Source: Planctomycetota bacterium
GTDB lineage: Bacteria; Planctomycetota; UBA11346
Reading direction: 5' to 3'
Length of the DNA: 39,963 bases
Assembly: GCA_028280785.1 (NCBI GenBank)
Contig: JANQLF010000108.1
Location: 1 to 39,963 of the forward strand
Positions 8,233 through 15,987 of the stretch are shown here, one piece after another; the stretch's first letter is position 1, and every line of letters starts with the position of its first letter. The notes under the pieces were generated by a model. The model was given only the letters and a program-made list of their open reading frames with translations. It was not told where the DNA came from and did no database searches. The position numbers were made by a program, and so were the translations under genes.

Positions 8233-10368
8233 CTAGTCAAAACTGATTCTAAAATATGCTTTTTGCTCAGCAGAAAAATGGATGATCACATGGTCACTGG
8301 CTCGCGAATCGATAAGAACGTTATCAGCGTCAGTATCCAGATCTTTTAGCGTGAATCCTGTAGGCACAGCGATGCACAATTGTTTGTCCTTCAGTGCATA
8401 ATGCTCTACTTCGACAGTGAGGCATTTATTTGACCAGTCTAATTCCTGTGAACAACGTGTACCTGATAGCAATTGAATGTTATCGCCAACGAGCTGCGGA
8501 CGATTTAGATTCTTACGTAAGATAAATAGTCGGCATGCATGAGCAGCAAGATCATCTATGTCGATTCCATTTGCTTGACAACCCAAATAGAGGTTACGCC
8601 AAGCATCATAGACATGCCAATGTTCTTCTGTGGTAAAATCAGATAATTTGACGTGATAATTATCGACCGTGTCGTTCCAATTAAAAACACCAATGGCGTA
8701 AGCTTCTTGCTTGGGAATGCGCGCAACATGGGTGTGTGGGCATTGACCATCGCTCATTAAATTGACGGGTCGACTGCTGATACCTTCGCAATGTGGGAAT
8801 ATTTGGGATAACAGTGCCTTGCGTTTGCTCCGGTCAAAGAGTGGTAAGTTTTCTGAAATGAGTATTGATCCTCCGGCTAGGAGCGCGGTAGTGAGTTGAG
8901 ATTCTAATTCATGCTCAGGAATTGAGGGCTCGATTAAATCTGTGTTGGTCTTGTGCATTTGGGAGTTTGGTGATGGAAAGTCACGAATAGCCACACATTC
9001 CCGATGATTGTGCCAGACTTTGTTATGCAGAAATGTCGACAGTAAGTCATTTTGCAAATTATTGCGCATCGCCACTTTGCCGTTGTGCGGATGATACCAA
9101 TAAAACCAGGTATCGTTTTGCACGCGCTGACTGACTACTTTTCCTATACTCGGCAAATAACAGCCTTCACTTTCTATTTCAGTTTTATCAGCGCACACCG
9201 CATACATAATTTCCAGGGTTTTGTTGATGACCTGTGTAGGTGTCACATGTGGATCGGCAAAGCGCGCATCGGTATATATGTGATAACGAGGCCCATCGAG
9301 TTTGAGATAATCAATGTTCCACTCGTTAACAAACGTATGCATGAGATGCCGTAACCACTCACATGCTTCGGGTACGGTGTAGTCTAAAACATAGGAACGC
9401 TTAGTCGGTGAACCGGGTAGAATTAATAATTGATCACTATCTTTTTCTTTGACAAACCATTCCGGATGTTCTTTGGCAACGCGTGTTTCAACATTGGTAA
9501 TGTAGGGAGCAAACCACAAGCCAAATGTAAACCCAGCATCATGGATATCCTTGCCGATGCCTTGCATACCTGAGGGCCAATCTGAAGAGGGTCCGAGCCA
9601 GTCTGAATTATAAGCACAGTAGCCTGCATCGATATTAACGCTACGCATATCAAGGCCGTTTTGTTTCCATGCTCGGAGTACATCAAGATTAGCGCGAATA
9701 TCAGTTTCGGTTTTATTGTTGCGATAATACTGCCAGTCGACCCAGCCCATGTAGGTTTCATGCGGTAGCAATGGTTGGCGAGTGGCAGCGAGATGATCGG
9801 CGTAGGCATCAAGGCATGTGACTAAATCTTGAGATTGGTGAATGAAAAAATATTCGCATTGCAATGTAGATCCAGCGGGAATACACAGATTTTGTGTATT
9901 CATTGCGATATGTAGGATTAATGAATTACCAGCGCATTCTATTTTAAAGATACCTTCGTTGTCTTTACCAGTGCAAAATCCAATGAGCGTATCAGGCTGA
10001 TTTTTAATGCGTAGTCCAATACAGCCATTCGAGTAATAGTCGAACTCACCGTACCAGTCGCTGCGGCGTGTGTTGGGTTGTTGTATGGTTTCACCGGCGT
10101 AGATTTGTTGGACTCGTACTGCCTCACCAGGCATAGAAAATCCCTGCGAGTAAATAATGGCGGAAGAGCAGGCGCAATCGAATTGGAGAATACTAATGTA
10201 ATCAGGATATAGATCTTGGTCAGTGGTATTTCTTATGCTACAGGTGTAAGCTGTGCCGCCTTGAGTGGATTGTGCGTTACATTGAATAGGGAGTTCTACT
10301 TGGGTATCGCCAATAGAGAGAATGGCAGAACTTTTTGTGATTTGAGTAATATCATCGAAAGGCAGCAT
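8233..10368 (-). CDS. GH36-type glycoside hydrolase (alpha-galactosidase-like)
   Basis: A 711-residue protein with the usual three-part GH36 layout: an N-terminal beta-sandwich (about 1-200), a TIM barrel (about 205-530) and a C-terminal beta domain. The barrel start reads MGWVDWQYY, followed by NIDAGYC and FGLWFAPYITN. The predicted nucleophile is D358 in DYLKLDG, and the acid/base is D419 in RVQNDTW. No signal peptide is present, so it probably works in the cytoplasm on imported oligosaccharides. GH36 enzymes are retaining alpha-galactosidases or alpha-N-acetylgalactosaminidases; the LDGPR context differs from the common KWDMNR form, so specificity is uncertain. It is third in the leftward operon, 9 nt after the SGNH gene. 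Confidence 0.88.
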   Translation of the reverse strand: MLPFDDITQITKSSAILSIGDTQVELPIQCNAQSTQGGTAYTCSIRNTTDQDLYPDYISILQFDCACSSAIIYSQGFSMPGEAVRVQQIYAGETIQQPNTRRSDWYGEFDYYSNGCIGLRIKNQPDTLIGFCTGKDNEGIFKIECAGNSLILHIAMNTQNLCIPAGSTLQCEYFFIHQSQDLVTCLDAYADHLAATRQPLLPHETYMGWVDWQYYRNNKTETDIRANLDVLRAWKQNGLDMRSVNIDAGYCAYNSDWLGPSSDWPSGMQGIGKDIHDAGFTFGLWFAPYITNVETRVAKEHPEWFVKEKDSDQLLILPGSPTKRSYVLDYTVPEACEWLRHLMHTFVNEWNIDYLKLDGPRYHIYTDARFADPHVTPTQVINKTLEIMYAVCADKTEIESEGCYLPSIGKVVSQRVQNDTWFYWYHPHNGKVAMRNNLQNDLLSTFLHNKVWHNHRECVAIRDFPSPNSQMHKTNTDLIEPSIPEHELESQLTTALLAGGSILISENLPLFDRSKRKALLSQIFPHCEGISSRPVNLMSDGQCPHTHVARIPKQEAYAIGVFNWNDTVDNYHVKLSDFTTEEHWHVYDAWRNLYLGCQANGIDIDDLAAHACRLFILRKNLNRPQLVGDNIQLLSGTRCSQELDWSNKCLTVEVEHYALKDKQLCIAVPTGFTLKDLDTDADNVLIDSRASDHVIIHFSAEQKAYFRISFD

Positions 10369-10377
10369 AGATTTCTT

Positions 10378-11652
10378 TTAATCTTTTTTGCGAATAACAA
10401 ATGTGCGCGTTTGAGGCTGAGCTGCTTGGTGAATGGCAGTATCGTGGGCGAGGATAGACTCGACTTTCTCTTTCATCAGGTCCTTGAGGGCCTGGCCCTT
10501 AATATTTTTTCTTTGCAACTGTAAACGTGCAAAGAATCGATAATTACCAACAGAAGCTTTTTCTTTATTCGCACCTTCTTTGACGCGAATTAAACGTAAG
10601 ATTTCTTGGCACTGTTGATGAATCGGACCGGCAGTCATATTCGTCATATTCCAGCCCTTTTTGAGTTGTTTACTATCGACTTCTCCCGAAACTTCGCCAT
10701 CCACTTCTACTACATAGGTTCCACTACTAAGCCCTTTAATTTGTAAGATATACTGGCTCATGTCCAAAATTTCAGGAGCTAATTGCAGGGCAGGGCGTGC
10801 TTCGTCGTCAAAGGCCAGGGGAAGCCGTTCATCAAGGCGGGTAAATGAAACGCGATCCTTTTTTGCTTTCAGTTTTTTGATCAAACAGTGTTCACTGTCA
10901 ATGAGCTTTGATTTAGCCGCATCGATGCTCGCGGTGCTCACCATTGTTGGTGCCTGTAATCCTTTGAGTAGGACGTAGGTTTTAATCAGATGGCCAGCAT
11001 GCGCCGGGTGAATGAGATCCAGTTTGCCATTTCGTGAATGCGGATAAAGATTAAGTGGATTTTTTGACTTGAAGTTCCTGTCCCAAAAGGTGAAAACATC
11101 GCGGTATTGATCAACATAAGTTAGTTTATTTTTTTTGGCTACTTGTATATGGGCATCGCCGCGCTGCATTTTTGGATGATTTAAAGCATTGTCGTTATAG
11201 GCAGGATTGAAAGAAAATAAAATAGGCACCGCCTTTATATCTTTTATAGTTGTGCATAATGTTTCTAGGTCAGCAGTAAATTTATCGATCTTATCGCCAC
11301 CATTCGTGCCTAGTTCGACAGACACGACGTTTGGTTCCCAGATACCGACATCACTTTCAAAGCGCTGTAATGATTCCGGGATTTGAGATCCACCACGACC
11401 TGCACCACGTATATGAAATTGAGACTTAGGAAAGCGCAGGTGGCAGTACGCTTCAAGGTAATTTACATGTAAATTAGCTGCGGTGATGCTGTCACCAAGG
11501 ATGACCCAGGTCATGCCGTCTTTTAAGAAAAAATCAGATTTTTTCTTGGAACTTGCGGCGACAAGTGTTGTCATGAATATACATAAAAGTAGCGCGCAAA
11601 CAATAATTTTAGGTAATACCATCCATTTATATCTGTGTAATATATTTGTCAT
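10378..11652 (-). CDS. Secreted SGNH/GDSL hydrolase
   Basis: A 424-residue protein with an N-terminal hydrophobic signal (about residues 12-33, ending VAASS). The SGNH blocks are present: ILGDSITAAN (S55), GAGRGGSQIP, ELGTNGGDK and IHPAHAGH. These supply the Ser nucleophile, oxyanion Gly and Asn, and catalytic His of esterases that remove acetyl or other acyl groups. The C-terminal half (about 270-424) is a second region with a predicted beta-rich section and a basic tail, a common layout in PVC-group SGNH proteins. It lies 22 nt after the amidohydrolase gene and 9 nt before the GH36-type gene. Likely role: deacylation of a polysaccharide outside the cytoplasm. Confidence 0.87.
   Translation of the reverse strand: MTNILHRYKWMVLPKIIVCALLLCIFMTTLVAASSKKKSDFFLKDGMTWVILGDSITAANLHVNYLEAYCHLRFPKSQFHIRGAGRGGSQIPESLQRFESDVGIWEPNVVSVELGTNGGDKIDKFTADLETLCTTIKDIKAVPILFSFNPAYNDNALNHPKMQRGDAHIQVAKKNKLTYVDQYRDVFTFWDRNFKSKNPLNLYPHSRNGKLDLIHPAHAGHLIKTYVLLKGLQAPTMVSTASIDAAKSKLIDSEHCLIKKLKAKKDRVSFTRLDERLPLAFDDEARPALQLAPEILDMSQYILQIKGLSSGTYVVEVDGEVSGEVDSKQLKKGWNMTNMTAGPIHQQCQEILRLIRVKEGANKEKASVGNYRFFARLQLQRKNIKGQALKDLMKEKVESILAHDTAIHQAAQPQTRTFVIRKKD
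11525..11547. repeat. 23-bp perfect palindrome inside coding sequence
   Basis: AAGAAAAAATC at 11525-11535, a single central A, and the exact reverse complement at 11537-11547. It codes for the Lys-rich then Phe-rich stretch KKKSDFFLK just after the signal peptide of the SGNH hydrolase. In mRNA this could form an 11-bp stem with a minimal loop, but in-frame codon bias for Lys and Phe gives a simple alternative explanation. Confidence 0.6.
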
Positions 11653-11674
11653 ATCTATTCCTGATAGATGATGC

Positions 11675-12679
11675 TTACCAGTTTAAATTGGGATAGAGGC
11701 GAAGGGCATTATCAATAAAAATTTTCTGGCAAATTTCAGGAGACAGGGCCAGTCCAGGGCATTGTCGATTTTTTGCCTGAACCGTTTTATCGCTTTGATA
11801 GTAATCGAGGCCTTGTTGTAATTTATCGATAAAGGATGCCTTACAGTTATCAATGTCTTCCTGCTCGGCAGGATTTGGTCGCGCTGGACGATCACCGATG
11901 TCGGTGCCAAACATAATGCGGTCTTGGTATTTATCGAAAAAAGCACGAATCGCTTCGCGATCATTTTCAACGATAAGTGCTATTCGTAATTCACCTGAGG
12001 TATCAACATAATAATTGGGATAGGTATCGAACATTTTTGACATCGCATCTAGGTCTGCTTCCTGCGAGCCATAATGAGCGCCGACTACAATTAAATTGGG
12101 GTGCTTATTCATAACATTATTGCGTGCTGCCATGATATCATCGAAGTGCGGATGATCAGGTTTATCAAACATATAGAGTTCAGGATGGTTGACGCGATAA
12201 TAGTTATACATCGGATGGTCTTCGGGGATGTCCTCCCAAACAGGGCGCGGTTCCGCCGCGTGAATCATTAATGGGAATTTATGCTGTTCTAACCAATTAT
12301 ATACTGGTTCAAATATATCGTCGTCCAAATGCAAAAAACTACCATCAGGCTTTTTAAGCATCATGCCTATGTTTTTCCACAATTTGCAACCAATGGCACC
12401 GCGCGCTATGTCTTCTTCAAGAATAGCGATTTGTCGTTCGGCCCAATCATTGGTGTAGTCGGGTACGTCGATGGCAGTTATCCAAGCTATGTTATTTGGA
12501 GACTTTTGTGCACCGATGTATTGATCTTCTCGCTGTTGGCGCCAGGCGGTACCTTCCATATGGGATACACAGATACCGATAAATCGAAGATTGTTTTCTT
12601 GAACGAATGCGGCTAGCTGGTCATTAGATGCTGCTACATGTGAATGGGCGTCTATTATTTCGTGGATCTTGAGTGTCAT
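11675..12679 (-). CDS. Metal-dependent amidohydrolase (amidohydrolase_2 type)
   Basis: A 334-residue TIM-barrel hydrolase. The start IIDAHSH gives the HxH metal pair (H12, H14). Further ligands fit H140 in MIHAAEP, H202 in VGAHYG, and D260 in FGTDIGD. No signal peptide is seen. The amidohydrolase_2 family includes lactonases, decarboxylases and uronate-related hydrolases, so with a glycosidase and lyase nearby a sugar-lactone or uronate step is plausible but not shown. It is the first gene of the leftward operon and diverges from the GntR gene at 12991 across a gap rich in operator-like repeats, so it is likely controlled by that regulator. Confidence 0.88.
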   Translation of the reverse strand: MTLKIHEIIDAHSHVAASNDQLAAFVQENNLRFIGICVSHMEGTAWRQQREDQYIGAQKSPNNIAWITAIDVPDYTNDWAERQIAILEEDIARGAIGCKLWKNIGMMLKKPDGSFLHLDDDIFEPVYNWLEQHKFPLMIHAAEPRPVWEDIPEDHPMYNYYRVNHPELYMFDKPDHPHFDDIMAARNNVMNKHPNLIVVGAHYGSQEADLDAMSKMFDTYPNYYVDTSGELRIALIVENDREAIRAFFDKYQDRIMFGTDIGDRPARPNPAEQEDIDNCKASFIDKLQQGLDYYQSDKTVQAKNRQCPGLALSPEICQKIFIDNALRLYPNLNW

Positions 12680-12740
12680 AGCTGATCTTTCTCAACGTAT
12701 AATAACTGATTCAAAAGAGAGTCAAATAGAATGGAATAAA

Positions 12741-12761
12741 TAGATCAATTTAGATCAGTAT
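12741..12761. promoter_or_regulatory. Tandem GATCA-core operator candidates near amidohydrolase
   Basis: TAGATCAAT at 12741 and TAGATCAGTAT at 12751 form a direct repeat with a 10-bp period, one helical turn, placing both on the same DNA face. They lie about 60-80 bp upstream of the amidohydrolase start. The second matches the reverse complement of 12951-12961 at 10 of 11 positions. Likely target of the GntR protein encoded at 12991. Confidence 0.55.
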
Positions 12762-12875
12762 ATGATGATATTGCTAATATGTGACATGCTAAATATGTAG
12801 ATATTCCACAGTATTTGGAAAATAATAGCTTAAATTACAGTAGTATAGGTATTTATGTATGAATGGTATATTTTA

Positions 12876-12894
12876 ATTTAACATATTGTGAAAT
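12876..12894. promoter_or_regulatory. Copy of shared 19-bp motif in divergent region
   Basis: ATTTAACATATTGTGAAAT is two 8-bp half-sites (ATTTAACA and TGTGAAAT, one mismatch from exact inverted symmetry) around a TAT centre. The 15-mer TTTAACATATTGTGA inside it is found exactly, on the opposite strand, at 17808-17822 before the pseudopilin operon. It sits about 97 bp upstream of the GntR start. Confidence 0.45.
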
Positions 12895-12950
12895 TACGTA
12901 TGCAAACCCTTACGATGGTAAAATGATAATCTCTTCATTGACACTTATCT

Positions 12951-12987
12951 ATACTGATCCAAAATAAATATCTATAAGTGGATCAAT
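12951..12987. promoter_or_regulatory. Inverted GATCA-core operator next to GntR start
   Basis: TGATCCA at 12955-12961 and TGGATCA at 12979-12985 are exact inverted repeats with a 17-nt spacer. The left arm extends to ATACTGATCCA (12951-12961), nearly the reverse complement of the site at 12751. The right arm TGGATCAAT matches the one at 12741 at 8 of 9 positions and ends only 3 nt before the GntR ATG. Binding here would block transcription or initiation of the regulator operon, as expected for autorepression. Confidence 0.55.
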
Positions 12988-12990
12988 CTC

Positions 12991-14004
12991 ATGCGTAACA
13001 AATCACGAGTGCCCGAAAAACCGAGCAAATTAATTAGTTTTCTGGAAGAAAAAATCACCATAGGTGTTCTTTCTCAAGGTGAACGCATACCTTCGATTCG
13101 CCAATTAATGAATCAATTTGATTTATCTTATGGTTCAGTGATGCGTGGCATTAATTACTTGGAAGAAATTGGTTTGGTCGATAAGCAACGTGGCCGTGGC
13201 GTATTTGTTTCATCTGGTTCGACGAATGGTCATGCAAAACAGCAAACCACACGAGTTGCAGTATTTTTTTATCATCCCAACACATGGCACCAACCCGGCA
13301 TTTATTCTAATATTTATTTAGGTCTACAGCGTGAAGCTTTAGCTCATCAAATGCAATTGGTCGTTGACCATTTACATCCGGGCAATATCTCCTCGCAAAA
13401 AATTGAAGCGATGGCCGATGAGGCGCATGGAATTATTCTCATGGGTGAATACGATACCGACATTCCCAACATTGCCGTCAAGGTACCAATTGTTGGTGTT
13501 GGCATGCATCATAATTACAGCGGTCGGATATCGGTGCTTGATATAGATCCTATCTTGTCAGCACGCCAAGCTGTTAGCTTCTTTAAGAGTAAAAACAAAC
13601 AGAAAGTTGTTTGTATTGGTCATGATCGTTTCCCTGGTTTGCACCACCGCGTCCAATGCTTTATGCAAGCATGGCAGGACCAAGGTGGAAGCGTGACTTA
13701 CCGAGATGCGAGTTCTCAAATAAAATTTAATGATGAACTTGGTTATTTTTTTAGCACAGGGCATCTCATTAATGATTATTCGAAAGAATATCAGAAGAAA
13801 TTTGGAAAAATCTTATCCAAAGATCACTGTGTCTTGAGTATCGACGGGAAAAATAAGATAGACGATACTTATCATAAGGCACCATGTGTAGGTCTTGATT
13901 GGACGGTTATGGGTCAAGCTGTTTTTGAGGAAATACACTATCGCATTGATAATCCCGGAAGTTTGCCCAAACGCATTTATTTACCTGGACGTTTATATAA
14001 ATAG
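12991..14004 (+). CDS. GntR-type regulator with LacI-like sensor domain
   Basis: The 337-residue protein has an N-terminal winged helix (about residues 8-75): GERIPSIRQLMNQFDLSYGS and the wing KQRGRGVFV fit the GntR family. A C-terminal region (about 85-337) resembles the periplasmic-binding-protein fold of LacI sensors (GIILMGEYD, VVCIGHDRFPGLHHR, CVGLDWTVMG). Such hybrids usually sense sugars and repress nearby catabolic genes. It leads an operon with GNAT, sulfatase and lyase genes and diverges from the amidohydrolase operon. GATCA-core repeats next to both starts make autoregulation and control of both operons likely. Confidence 0.87.
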   Translation: MRNKSRVPEKPSKLISFLEEKITIGVLSQGERIPSIRQLMNQFDLSYGSVMRGINYLEEIGLVDKQRGRGVFVSSGSTNGHAKQQTTRVAVFFYHPNTWHQPGIYSNIYLGLQREALAHQMQLVVDHLHPGNISSQKIEAMADEAHGIILMGEYDTDIPNIAVKVPIVGVGMHHNYSGRISVLDIDPILSARQAVSFFKSKNKQKVVCIGHDRFPGLHHRVQCFMQAWQDQGGSVTYRDASSQIKFNDELGYFFSTGHLINDYSKEYQKKFGKILSKDHCVLSIDGKNKIDDTYHKAPCVGLDWTVMGQAVFEEIHYRIDNPGSLPKRIYLPGRLYK

Positions 14005-14013
14005 GAGTTGGCT

Positions 14014-14493
14014 ATGATACGTGATTATAAGCCAGAGGATTTAGAAGAAATTAAACGTATTGGGCAGGCAGCTTGGCAGCCTATTTACGATATGTATGAG
14101 AATAATGTTTATGGACCTGAATTATTCAAAGCCCTTGGTATTGATCGGACTAAGGATAAAGGCGATCAAATCGAGAGTCACGCCACTAAATATCCAAATT
14201 GGCTCTATGTTTGTGAAGAGGATGGAAAGATAGTGGGTTTTGCTACATTTTTCTTATATCCCGATAAAAATCATGGCGAGATCGGTAATAATGCAGTTGA
14301 TCCAAATTGTGGCTTGCGTGGCAAGGGTCAGGAAATGTACGCTGCTATTCTTGAGCGTTTTCGTCAGGAAGGCTTAGCGTATGCCAAAGTTAATACTGGC
14401 TTAGATGATGCCCATGCACCGGCTCGCCGTGCTTACGAACGTGCTGGTTTTGATATTCGACAAGAAGATGTGACTTACTTTAAAAAATTATAA
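14014..14493 (+). CDS. GNAT-family N-acetyltransferase
   Basis: The start is the ATG at 14014, because AGGAG at 14003-14007 is spaced 6 nt from it; the TTG at 14008 is less likely. The 159-residue product has the GNAT acetyl-CoA site around GNNAVDPNCGLRGKGQEMYA and the C-terminal ARRAYERAGFDI element typical of the family. By family it transfers an acetyl group to an amine; the substrate is unknown. The Shine-Dalgarno overlaps the stop of the regulator gene, so the two are translationally close. A cytoplasmic acetyltransferase between a regulator and a sulfatase is unusual; it could modify an amino sugar or a resistance substrate. Confidence 0.85.
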   Translation: MIRDYKPEDLEEIKRIGQAAWQPIYDMYENNVYGPELFKALGIDRTKDKGDQIESHATKYPNWLYVCEEDGKIVGFATFFLYPDKNHGEIGNNAVDPNCGLRGKGQEMYAAILERFRQEGLAYAKVNTGLDDAHAPARRAYERAGFDIRQEDVTYFKKL

Positions 14494-14504
14494 GAGATTC
14501 ACTT

Positions 14505-15986
14505 ATGAGCGATAAACCAAATATTTTATTTATATTCACTGACCAGCAACGTGCCGATACCATCGCAGCACTTGGTAATCCAATTATTAAAACGCCAAAC
14601 TTAGATAGATTAGTAGCGGAGGGTGTAGCCTTTACCAATGCCTTTACACCATCGCCAGTCTGTGTTTCTGCACGGTGCAGTATGATTTTTGGGCAATACC
14701 CGCATCATACTGGATGTTATGATAATTCGGACATGCCAACTGATGGCCGTGAATCCTATATGGACGCGTTAAATAATGCGGGTTATTACACACATGGCAT
14801 CGGTAAATGTCATTTTACACCAGATCGCCATGCCTTGCGTGGTTTTCAGAGTCGCGAAACACAGGAAGAGGTGCCACGTCAAGTTGATGAAGATGATTAC
14901 CTGACCTATCTGCATAAACAGGGCTTTGAACACGTTTGTGATCCACACGGCATTCGCAGTTCGTTGTATTATGTGCCCCAACCATCGCAGATAGCCGCTG
15001 AACATCATCCATCACAGTGGATTGGTGATCGTTCCATAGATTTTATTAATAAACGAGCCGAATCTGACGAGCCGTGGCATTTATTTACCAGTTTTATTGA
15101 TCCACATCCACCATTTGCACCACCAAATCCATGGCATTATTTGTACGAAATGCTGGACGTTGATTTACCAAAAGTACCGCAGGATTGGGAATCCTTATTA
15201 ATCTATATCAATCGCGAGCAAAATAGAAAAAAACATCGAGGTCATGGGATCGATCTCGATTTGGTGCGTTGTATCAAGGCCTATTATTACGCGACAATAT
15301 CGTTCGTGGATTATCAAGTTGGTCGGATTCTTAAATCTTTGGAAGAGACAGGTCAGTTGGATAATACCTTTATCGTATTTACTGCAGACCATGGTGAATT
15401 GCTTGGTGATTATAATTCATTTGGTAAACGCAGTATGCACGATGCCGCTGCTAATATTCCATTTTTGGTGCGCTATCCACAGGCATTACCAGCCAATGAG
15501 ATTTGCACAACGCCGGTAAGTCTGATTGATTTAGCGCCGACATTTTTATCACTGGCTGATGCAAATATATCCTCCCATAGTTTAGATGGTGAAAACTTGT
15601 TTGATATATTTAACAAAACGTCGGATCGAGACATGGTGATATCACATTTTGATCAAAAAGATTACGGTGTGTATATGGCTGTAACTGAAGCAGCTAAATA
15701 TTTTTATAGCGCACCTGATGATATGGAATTTTATTTTGATCGTAAACGTGATCCGAGCGAGTCACGCAATAGAGCGAATGTGCGTTTTTATGACGTGAAA
15801 TCAGATGCATTGCGTGATCGTTTAATTGATGTTTTTAAAGAAGCTAATTATACCGATCCTTTGGAAGGCGATGAGTGGAAAAAATTCCCATACCGTGATG
15901 TCTCAAAGAACCCTGATGTTGGATTTTCTATCGCGCGCCATCCATGGGCAGATTATCACGTACCGGGATACACGGATCTCGATTAG
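14505..15986 (+). CDS. Sulfatase, type I-like, with CVSAR active-site variant
   Basis: A 493-residue full-length sulfatase-fold protein without a visible signal peptide. The N-terminal metal site is FIFTDQQRAD, and the second is FTADHGELLGDYNSFGKRSM. The active-site segment reads SPVCVSARCSM (C53), so the usual Pro or Ala two residues after the Cys is Ser (codon TCT), and the fourth residue is Ala. The Arg is kept. Formylglycine-generating enzyme recognises CxPxR best, so conversion may be weaker, or this may be a tolerated subfamily variant. It follows the GNAT gene by 11 nt and precedes the lyase by one nucleotide, suggesting desulfation coupled to lyase action. Confidence 0.92.
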   Translation: MSDKPNILFIFTDQQRADTIAALGNPIIKTPNLDRLVAEGVAFTNAFTPSPVCVSARCSMIFGQYPHHTGCYDNSDMPTDGRESYMDALNNAGYYTHGIGKCHFTPDRHALRGFQSRETQEEVPRQVDEDDYLTYLHKQGFEHVCDPHGIRSSLYYVPQPSQIAAEHHPSQWIGDRSIDFINKRAESDEPWHLFTSFIDPHPPFAPPNPWHYLYEMLDVDLPKVPQDWESLLIYINREQNRKKHRGHGIDLDLVRCIKAYYYATISFVDYQVGRILKSLEETGQLDNTFIVFTADHGELLGDYNSFGKRSMHDAAANIPFLVRYPQALPANEICTTPVSLIDLAPTFLSLADANISSHSLDGENLFDIFNKTSDRDMVISHFDQKDYGVYMAVTEAAKYFYSAPDDMEFYFDRKRDPSESRNRANVRFYDVKSDALRDRLIDVFKEANYTDPLEGDEWKKFPYRDVSKNPDVGFSIARHPWADYHVPGYTDLD

Positions 15987-15987
15987 C

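Larger units (their letters stand above)
12680..12990. promoter_or_regulatory. Divergent control region, amidohydrolase / GntR operons
   Basis: This 311-bp AT-rich gap holds no gene. Near each end are TRGATCARTAT-like elements (12741-12761 and 12951-12987), arranged nearly as mirror images. In the middle is a copy of the shared 19-bp motif (12876-12894). A -35-like TTGACA at 12938-12943 is followed after 17 nt by AAAATA, a weak -10; a repressor bound at 12951 would cover this promoter. A near-direct repeat GCTAATATG/GCTAAATATG also occurs around 12773-12798. Confidence 0.65.

Noticed and set aside
9423..9812. 129-codon frame overlapping the GH36-type gene
   Set aside because: Same strand but out of frame with a gene holding complete catalytic motifs; its composition (rich in Ile, Met, Ala) looks like a shadow frame.
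15826..15987. Upstream extension of the PL9-like gene
   Set aside because: It would overlap the sulfatase by 160 nt and bury the signal peptide; the ATG at 15988 gives a proper secretion signal.
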